Shown in pieces: positions 7,301 through 13,106 of a DNA stretch of 15,000 bases. A program made the translations under genes and the position numbers. Position 1 is the stretch's first letter. Each line of letters starts with the position of its first letter. The notes beneath the pieces were generated by a model. It was not told the DNA's origin and did no database searches. It saw nothing but the letters and a program-made list of their open reading frames with translations. Source of the stretch: Actinidia chinensis. Taxonomy: Eukaryota; Streptophyta; Magnoliopsida; Ericales; Actinidiaceae. Location: assembly GCA_009663005.1 (NCBI GenBank), contig CM018908.1:12465390-12480389 (forward strand), given 5' to 3'.

Positions 7301-10300
7301 TTATTTAGATTAATTATTTTTAAAAATATTAATTATTGATAGAAAACTAAATGTAAAGTAGTTACAAATAAATGGTGTTTTGAGAGGAAAAAAATATTTA
7401 TTTATCTTCATGGGTGTCTTGATAAAAAAATTTTTTGAAATCCCTAAATCAAAGGACAAGTTTGTTATTTTTGCACAAAAATGAATGATAATAGAGAATC
7501 TTGGCATTAATTTTAAAATTAAGGAAGTTTAGGGATATTTTTGAAACTATATGAGATGTGGCTGTATTTTTTAGAAATCTCATGGGAGGTCGGCGAAATT
7601 TACTCTTTTTTTCCCAAAAAGTATTGAAAACTTGTAATACAAATTGTTTTCTTATTCTTTTTGGATAATTTTTTTTAAAAAACAACCAACTTTTCATGAC
7701 AACATCAAAAAGGTATTTTAAGATTTTCAAAAAATGTTTTTTGAACGAAAATGAAAATGATATGAAACGAAGTGTGTTTCCTAATTATTCTTTATTTTTG
7801 AAGAAATGAAAATCAGAAATGGAAACAAATGAAAACAATCCCAAACAGTAAATTTATAGATTCTTCAACTGTTTGTTTTCTTTTTCCGAAAACAAGAAAA
7901 AGAAAAGGAAAAAAAAAGGAGTCATTTAAAACGTGAGTGCCCACCCACCCGCCCACCCACGCACGCACATGCACTGACCCATGCATCTGGACTTGAAAGT
8001 GATGGCAGAAGAAAAAACAAAATGTGGGGTTTAAATTATAAATTTACAATATTTAGGATCAAAGTTTTTCTAAAGTTTAGATTTCAAATTTTATTGTAAA
8101 ATTGACAAGTTGTGAGTCCACCTAAACTGATATAGATGATCCGAACTCATCAGATATGATCGATCATCTATGCAAGAATCAAGTTGATTGAACATTGGTC
8201 ACATGATCAGTTTATTTATTTTTATTGTGATAAGAAGTATAATTTTTAGAATACTATTATTTACACTTTAAAAAAATGTGATCGGATCAAGTAGCTATCG
8301 ATATTCAATTAACTTGATTTTTTGTATGAATGATATGTTATAAGATGAACAGTTCATATGAGTAAAATGGATTCAGAGTGAGCCCACAATCTGTATACTC
8401 TACACTAATGATCAAACCTTAAACTTTAGGAAAACCATATCCTAATTTTTTTGTGATCGTTTTATGCTTTTTGGTCTTGACTAGTCACATGCATTGTGGT
8501 CCATGGTACCCCATGCGCACTTCAAACGCCAGTTACACATCTCTTAAGAGAGTTGGGTGAAGGTCATGTGAGACTTGTGCTCAAACCATATAAAATTTCT
8601 ACGTCTTTTTGGCTTTTAAGCTGCTTTTGAAACAATATTTAGTAAAAATAAAAAAATTAGACAATTTAATTGTTCTGGATCATTAGTTTATCTAACTTTT
8701 CTATTTTTGTTTCCGACCTTCGCTTTTGAGTCCACTAGAAATTGTAAAGTAGACTTAAATGTCTGCAACAAATTCAAAAAGTAAGTCCTGCCACTTCACT
8801 AAATCATCCATCCAAACCCAACCTTAGTACTTGAAGATTCTAGGAAGGGCCGGAAGGCTAGTTGGTGACCTTTAAAGCTTTTCGTACAGCTCCTTGTGCA
8901 TCTACTATTGTTGATAGGCGTACATATTATTCGCTTTCTCTTACCTAGTTTTAAATGATTTGGTTTCGATGCATTTCTTGACGTCTTTCATGTTGTCCCA
9001 TTTGGCTGGTGCTATTTTTTTGATTTTTTCCCCATATTTTACTTAAAATTTTGAATTTTTTTTATTTGCTTTGAGTAGAGGAATTGAAAATATAAATAAA
9101 GATGACCAAATTAAAAATAATAATAAATAAGCAACCAAAAAGCCCAACCCCAACCCCAACCCAAAGCCCAGCCGAGCCGAAAGAGCACTTTTATCTTTGT
9201 TTAATGATGGAATTCTATCTCTAATATTCAGTTCAATGATTGACTTAGAGTTCTCTCACGAACTTAGGACATATTTAATAACAAATGTTGGAGGATAGAT
9301 TGGACTACTAATTCGGTGAGCCCTCTAATATTATGTTTAGTGCAACAAAACTAGGTTGGAAAATTAGTCCTCTCGGACTATGAATCTCCCCAAATGGGGA
9401 GATTAGCAAGGTCTTATCGAAGGTCAAAATTGGAATTCAACAATCTAATCTGCTCCTACTTTGTGCAAGTCAAAACATGATATTTATAATTTCATTATCT
9501 AATTCGGTGCAAATCAAACAAGAGACTGGATTACTACCTTCATTGCTAACCTTACTTATTATCAGTCTCAATCTTAATACCACCTCATTAACAATCCTCC
9601 AAAATCTATCTATTATCAAACATGACCTTAGAATTTAGTTCTCCTCCAACATAGAATCCAATTAAGGAAACATCCACAAAATATTCAAGACCGTGTTTGG
9701 ATAAAAGATTTGGTGAGAGAAAAAAAAACGAAATATAGAAAAGTTGTGCATCTAACAACACTGAACAGTTGGAACTTAATTTTTCATTTTTTTTTTCCTC
9801 GTTAAAATCCGAAATCCAAACACAGTCTTAAGGAGCAAGTCTCATTGTATGGACTCCACTGTGAAACTCAGGCGTCCTGAGTCTTTGGGGTCTAGTTTTG
9901 TGATTGGATTCCATGCACCGATCTTTTTCTAAAGGATTTTATCATGAATGATAATAGTTATCAAGCAAAAGCTTCTACTCTACATGGTCCTACTCCAGCA
10001 TGTTTCTAAAACATTGACATTATTCCTACCACAGGGGACAGTAATTTTGCTCTTCCAGCCAGCAGAAGAAGCCGGGAATGGCGCAAAGCGAATGATCCGT
10101 GATGGGGCTTTGGAAAACGTGGAGGCCATATTTGCGGCCCACGTGTCCCACGAGCACCCGACTGGTGTCATTGGGTCGAGGCCCGGACCATTGCTGGCCG
10201 GGTGTGGTTTCTTCAGGGCCGTGATAAGCGGGACACGTGGCCAGGCCGGAAGCCCACACCGCTCTGTCAACCCCGTTTTGGCTGCCTCAGCTGCTGTGAT

Positions 10301-11528
10301 CAGCTTGCAGGGGATCGTATCTCGCGAGGCAAATCCATTGGATTCTCAGGTTGAACTTTTGATTCAAATTTTCTTGTCATTTTCCTTTGGTTTTGGACTC
10401 TTGCATCTAAAAAAGGAGGGAAAAATACCTGATTCAATCAACATTCATTTGAAGGAAGATAATTTTCTTACCCAACCAACAATCAATTCTGCTGTTTAGA
10501 GAAATGATTATAATGGAGAAGTTAACAGATTAATGCTACAAGAGAAAAAGTTGACTCACCAGTAATGAGCATAAAAGCATTAGTACTAGGAAGATGGGAT
10601 GTTAATGGAAACAAAAATGAATGATCACATTAAACACTAGAGAATTAAAAATCAGCAGGATTAGGACGATTGAAAATAGCAGAAATAAGTGACAAACTGA
10701 TGGCAATGACAACTACGGAGGTATTGACTAGGATGATTGGACGTAAATGGGACCAGAAAATCGATCACATTAAGTACCAGAGAATTATTGAGCAGTATGA
10801 TTAAGGCGATTCAACTTTTTGTGGAACTAGATTAATTTCTCTCTCTCTCTCTCTCTCTCAAATTTTCAAATATCGATGTCTTGCTGATCGAGTTTCACTC
10901 TGCTCTTTTACCATCAGGTGGTATCGGTGACATCGTTCAATGGAGGTGATAACCTTGATGTGATACCGGATAAAGTAGTCCTCGGAGGCACTTTCAGGGC
11001 TTTCTCCAACACAAGCTTTTACCAACTTCTAAAAAGAATAGAGGAGGTATGTGATAAAATCATCCTCCAAACACTATTTGTCATGAAACCATCCCAAAGA
11101 GACCTAGAAAAATACCCAATACTTGGCAGTGTCCCTTTCTAACAAAAAACATCACAAAACAGATAATTGTAGAACAAGCCAGTGTTTTCCGATGCTCGGC
11201 AACGGTCGACTTCTTTGAGAAAGAGAACACAATTTACCCTCCCACGGTGAATGACGAGCACATGTACGAACACGTGAAGAAGGTGGCGGTTGATTTGCTT
11301 GGTCCCACGAGATTCAGAGTGGTCCCGCCTATGATGGGGGCCGAAGACTTCTCGTTCTACTCGGAAGCGGTCCCAGCAGCCTTCTTCTACATAGGCATAA
11401 GGAATGAGACTCTAGGCTCAACACATTCGGGCCACTCCCCTCACTTCACGATCGATGAAGATGCCCTACCCGTAGGCGCTGCAGCTCACGCTGCCATTGC
11501 AGAAAGATATCTCAACGAGCACAGATGA
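3885..11528 (+). CDS. ILL6: IAA-amino acid hydrolase ILR1-like 6 (M20D amidohydrolase), five exons
   Basis: The CDS joins 3885..4331, 5298..5423, 10035..10349, 10918..11046 and 11163..11528 and gives 460 residues, close to the 464 I recall for Arabidopsis ILL6. Family members hydrolyse amide conjugates of hormones; ILL6 and IAR3 act on jasmonoyl-isoleucine and its 12-hydroxy form. Residues 1-24 look like a signal peptide. The M20 catalytic domain shows ADMDALP (141-147), HACGHDAH (165-172) and PAEEAGNGA (200-208); the lid domain spans roughly residues 250-360. Expected metal ligands are Cys167, His169, Glu203, His227 and His430, with Glu202 as general base. The ILL6-type phrases [14 protein letters not shown] and [10 protein letters not shown] are present. 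The family lid motif GGHAA is RGQAG here (Gln261). The protein ends LNEHR, with no KDEL/HDEL-type ER-retention signal. All introns are phase 0 and GT-AG. The start is the first ATG after the CT-rich leader and opens directly into the signal peptide. The ILL6 rather than ILL3/ILR1 assignment rests on remembered family sequences. Confidence 0.93.
4332..5297 (+). other. Intron 1 of the ILL6-like gene (966 bp)
   Basis: GT-AG intron running from GTACTC to ATTACAG. It is AT-rich and contains one well-bounded transposon (4706-5062) with a GGN-rich centre. The remaining sequence shows no exon, and the frame reading through from exon 1 stops at 4442. Confidence 0.85.
4706..5062. mobile_element. Non-autonomous transposon (357 bp) with GGN-rich core, 9-bp duplication
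   Basis: The exact 9-mer aaacatcaa flanks it at 4697-4705 and 5063-5071. Left tip GTTGCCACTTTTTTATT and right tip (reverse complement) GATAACTTTTTATTATT are loosely inverted, with further T/A-rich similarity. The duplication length favours a Mutator-like origin. The core at 4813-4912 is a run of GGT/GGC/GGA-type triplets in otherwise AT-rich DNA. The 64-codon plus-strand frame through it (4727-4921) and the 129-codon minus-strand frame (4793-5182) are low-complexity by-products, not genes. Confidence 0.65.
5298..5423 (+). other. ILL6: ILL6-like exon 2 (residues 150-191), zinc/manganese-binding motif
   Basis: Forty-two codons, too short to stand out as an open frame, found by homology between ATTACAG and the AAG/GTATAT donor. 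It reads [20 protein letters not shown] and continues [14 protein letters not shown]. It supplies two metal ligands, Cys167 and His169, and the conserved Asp170. Without it the protein would lack its metal site, and both junctions keep the frame. Confidence 0.92.
5884..6255. mobile_element. AT-rich inverted-repeat element in intron 2
   Basis: The left arm begins GGCTTTTTAGTC and continues through TTGTTTTGG and ATCGTTTGATAAATAAATTA. The reverse complement of the right arm begins GGCTTAGTCATATT and continues through TTGTTTTGATTTT and ATCGTTTAATCAAAATTACA. The order of blocks matches. No target duplication was found, and the extreme AT content makes part of the match expected by chance. Confidence 0.4.
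6584..6825. repeat. Three degenerate direct repeats, spacing about 92-103 bp
   Basis: Copies of a motif like GAAAAT(n)AAAG(n)AGAAA(t/c)TGATACGAAAACTT occur near 6587, 6690 and 6783, each followed by (a/t)CGAG or TTAGG. The intervening sequence is also partly similar (gtgttgtgta / gtgttgtgtc). Function is unknown. The 105-codon frame at 6307-6624 overlaps the first copy and has no recognisable domain. Confidence 0.45.
6937..7606. mobile_element. Long-inverted-repeat MITE (about 670 bp), Mutator-like
   Basis: The left end AGGGTAAATTTCACTAACCT and the reverse complement of the right end AGAGTAAATTTCGCCGACCT align. Similarity continues for about 110 bases (CTC(C/T)(C)ATGAG/CTGAG, AAATACA, CTTCCTTA(T/A)TTTTAAAATTAAT). 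The 'GGGTAAATTTCAC.AACCTC' end type is common in dicot genomes. Flanks are T-runs on both sides, so a 9-bp duplication cannot be judged. Inside are two direct copies of an ACTTAAAAAATAAA(a)TATTTAGAT block, at about 7203 and 7288. Confidence 0.65.
7940..7958 (-). other. G-quadruplex motif on the minus strand
   Basis: The plus strand has five CCC triplets at 7940-42, 7944-46, 7948-50, 7952-54 and 7956-58, separated by single bases. The minus strand is therefore five GGG tracts with one-base loops, among the most stable predicted quadruplex patterns. It lies in the template strand of intron 2, in otherwise AT-rich DNA. Confidence 0.8.
8053..8445. mobile_element. Inverted-repeat element in intron 2 (about 390 bp)
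   Basis: The left end TTAGGATCAAAGTTTTTC and the reverse complement of the right end TTAGGATATGGTTTTCC match. Both continue with CTAAAGTTTA(g/a), then a shared TTGTGAGTCCAC / TTGTGGGCTCAC block about 60 bases in. The interior has a perfect 9-bp palindrome pair (tagatgatc ... gatcatcta) near 8133-8170. No target duplication is apparent, so the class is not assigned. Confidence 0.5.
9267..9627. mobile_element. PIF/Harbinger (Tourist-like) MITE, 361 bp
   Basis: The left tip GGACATATTTAATAACA and the reverse complement of the right tip GGTCATGTTTGATAATA match at 13 of 17 positions, and both continue to TTGGAGGAT. The element is flanked by TTA on both sides (9264-9266 and 9628-9630), the 3-bp target duplication typical of PIF/Harbinger elements. 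A ctccccaaatggggag hairpin lies near 9386-9401. No transposase is encoded. Confidence 0.7.
9688..9828. mobile_element. Short MITE with GTGTTTGGAT termini (about 141 bp)
   Basis: The left end AGACCGTGTTTGGATAAAAG and the reverse complement of the right end AGACTGTGTTTGGATTTCGG are clear terminal inverted repeats. The (C/T)GTGTTTGGAT tip is a frequent plant MITE terminus of the PIF/Harbinger or hAT type. Flanks do not give a clean duplication. It lies just over 200 bp before exon 3. Confidence 0.6.
10035..10349 (+). other. ILL6: ILL6-like exon 3 (residues 192-296), catalytic Glu and lid start
   Basis: Follows a CTACCACAG acceptor and ends CTCAG before GTTGAA. It encodes PAEEAGNGA with catalytic Glu202 and ligand Glu203, then [11 protein letters not shown] with ligand His227, then the beginning of the lid domain. 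At 10232-10267 the family lid motif reads [10 protein letters not shown] instead of G(K/R)GGHAAxPH. The frame that continues past 10349 to 10499 is intron read-through. Confidence 0.93.
10350..10917 (+). other. Intron 3 (568 bp) with diverged internal duplication
   Basis: GT-AG, ending TTTTACCATCAG. It contains two diverged copies, about 140 bp apart, of a block starting (t/g)ACTAGGA(a/t)GAT(g)GG. Both copies share GATCACATTAA and CAGAGAATTA-type blocks and end GATTA(g/a)G(a/g)CGATT. The copies are near 10585-10672 and 10728-10813. A CT microsatellite occupies 10839-10859, shortly before the acceptor. Confidence 0.7.
10585..10813. repeat. Two-copy diverged direct repeat in intron 3
   Basis: Copy 1 (about 10585-10672) and copy 2 (about 10728-10813) share ACTAGGA, GATCACATTAA, AGAGAATTA, AGCAG(g/t)A(t)(t/g)ATTA and CGATT in the same order with an offset of 140-143 bases. 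This looks like an old local duplication. No coding or transposon signature was seen. Confidence 0.55.
10918..11046 (+). other. ILL6: ILL6-like exon 4 (residues 297-339)
   Basis: Starts [20 protein letters not shown] after a CATCAG acceptor and ends KRIEE before GTATGT. It encodes the lid-domain strands around [13 protein letters not shown], a hallmark of the M20D family. No methionine start is implied, because the exon begins with a GTG valine codon in phase with exon 3. Confidence 0.92.
11163..11528 (+). other. ILL6: ILL6-like exon 5 (residues 340-460) and stop
   Basis: Follows a 116-bp intron (11047-11162) ending CAAAACAG. It encodes the last lid strands, [12 protein letters not shown] (396-407), the GIRNE motif (417-421), HSGHSPHF (427-434) with the final metal ligand His430, and the C-terminal helix [12 protein letters not shown]. 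The TGA stop is at 11526-11528 after LNEHR. Confidence 0.93.
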
Positions 11529-12250
11529 AGAAGTTGGAAAACAATACGGGCGTAGAAACTTTTCCACGCATCAGTACTGCATACATCCTGGATAAGGCCC
11601 ACAGTCCACCAGGATGAGTAGAGTATTTAACTGTTGACACGAAGACTTTTCTGTATAATTTTGCTGCGTCTATAGCATTACTAGAAGAAGATAGAGAACT
11701 AAATAGCCTAAGGAACAAAATAGTCTAGGATCGGTCCTTCATCTGTACAACTGTAGCCCTTTTTTTAACCAATGTCTTCACAGAATGACAGTTCCCTAGG
11801 GTTCGAGCTATTCTTTCGTAAGCATTGAGTTGTATCAGTGAGGTTGCCAAATATGTATGTGAGTCTAAGGTTCATTTACATGGCTTCCAAGTTGCATTCT
11901 TTTATTATTTAATAACTGATACCACAGGCAACTATTGCGGATCCACTGGTGCGTGAATATGCATATACTTTCCTCTTGTTCGAAAGAGATCATAAGGTGT
12001 TTTTGAATATAAACTGTTTTGCAAGAAAATGTTAGTGCAAAGTCTAAAAAGAGGGAGCATTCAAACCCCCATAACCAGAAATAATAAAATAATGCAAAAT
12101 CAATGTTGAGGACAACTTAGTAACTCCAAACCCTAAAACTATAATTTCATTCCAAAATCTCTCTTCAAAAGTGCCATGCGTAACAGGGTAGGGCAAAAAA
12201 AAATTCATTTCAATGTGCAGTATGCATACAAGCCTGGATGCACCCTATAA
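11529..12250 (+). other. 3' flank and probable 3' UTR of the ILL6-like gene
   Basis: No further coding exon was seen. The first 350-400 bases are less AT-rich than the intergenic DNA and are probably untranslated region. Possible polyadenylation signals are AATAAC near 11910 and an AATAAA at 12083-12088; neither can be confirmed. The minus-strand frame at 11512-11718 is antisense to this region and shows no domain. Confidence 0.4.
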
Positions 12251-12258
12251 CTCCTAGC

Positions 12259-12422
12259 CAAGGTTTAAAATGTCTACCAATATGTTACATATCAACCGTT
12301 ATTTATAGGGATTTTGGCCTTCCGAAATCGATATTTTAGTAAATTTCAGCCAATATTGTCCGTGATCGAGTAATATAGGCCCGTGTCACTGATACTTACT
12401 GATACCACAATTTAGAACCCTG
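12259..12422. mobile_element. hAT-like MITE (164 bp) with 8-bp target duplication
   Basis: The left tip CAAGGTTTAAAATG and the reverse complement of the right tip CAGGGTTCTAAATTG are inverted repeats of the hAT type (CA(G/A)GG). Flanking 8-mers ctcctagc (12251-12258) and ctcctagg (12423-12430) match at 7 of 8 positions. The interior has GATA(C/T)-rich phrases such as actgatacttactgatacc. No transposase is encoded. Confidence 0.75.
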
Positions 12423-12430
12423 CTCCTAGG

Positions 12431-13106
12431 ACAATAAGTTCCCACTCTCCTATCTACGTTTAAGATATGACCTATACATGCCATATGCCATCCATGATGC
12501 ATAGAAAGATATTCGAACCAGATTGTTCTAGTTTCTTCAATAACTCTCCTAAAACCATGAATGCCAGATAATATGTTCTAGGGTGACAATTTTTTGCCCA
12601 GCATCCATGACTTTCTAAGTCACCTCCCACAGGAAAACATCTTATACGGTGATACCTTTGTCTACCCAACTTGAATTATTAACAATCTGAATTGCAATTG
12701 AATTCAGTACATAAGCGTACATATCCAGCTGTCCAAACTCATCATATTAAGTGGTTATCTATAAAACAATAATACAATGGGAACATCACTATAAAAACCC
12801 AAATGAATATGCAAAGAGAATCGCATACAATATACCCGCCCAGTCAGGATTTAGCTTCTTAATTGAGAGCAAATTCCATTTCCAACCCATTTTTATTGTT
12901 ACACAAAGAATATTTTATACCTTGGGATACAATTGAACTGAAGTGATACGACAGGACGATGACAAGAAACCGACATGTCAAGCATTCATTCCAAACTTGT
13001 CCCTGATTCTAAGGTCAAAATATATGTAGTAACGCATATGACTTTAAAAGTTCTATTTCTATTGAAGCACATAACGTTAGCAAAAATCAAGTTCTATGAT
13101 TCCGTC
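12431..13106. other. Intergenic region between the two loci, no gene seen
   Basis: Lies downstream of the ILL6-like gene and downstream of the minus-strand ALAD relic. A 65-codon minus-strand frame at 12472-12669 and a 61-codon plus-strand frame at 12751-12936 have no recognisable domain. Part of 12950-13106 may be the old 3' untranslated region of the ALAD copy. Confidence 0.45.

Larger units (their letters stand above)
5424..10034 (+). other. Intron 2 of the ILL6-like gene (4611 bp), transposon-rich
   Basis: Runs from GTATAT to CTACCACAG and makes up 60 percent of the gene. No missing exon is needed, since exon 2 ends HLK and exon 3 begins GTVILLFQP, exactly contiguous in the family. It holds inverted-repeat elements at about 5884-6255, 6937-7606, 8053-8445, 9267-9627 and 9688-9828, degenerate repeats near 6584-6825, and a G-quadruplex motif at 7940-7958. 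Stretches 8446-9266 and 5424-5883 show nothing recognisable apart from a C-rich caaccccaaccccaaccc run near 9147. Confidence 0.85.

Noticed and set aside
8580..8826. Possible MITE ending ccatccaaacccaacctta
   Set aside because: The right end looks like a MITE terminus (GGTTGGGTTTGGATGG in reverse), but no matching left end was found.
9948..10034. Possible alternative start at 9948 for exon 3
   Set aside because: The frame before 10035 is intron read-through. The CTACCACAG acceptor and family alignment place the exon start at GTVILLFQP.
12472..12669. 65-codon minus-strand frame with Cys/His residues (GGDLESHGCWAKNCH)
   Set aside because: I considered a zinc-knuckle or retroelement fragment, but spacing and flanks do not match a CCHC knuckle and no neighbouring retroelement domain was found.
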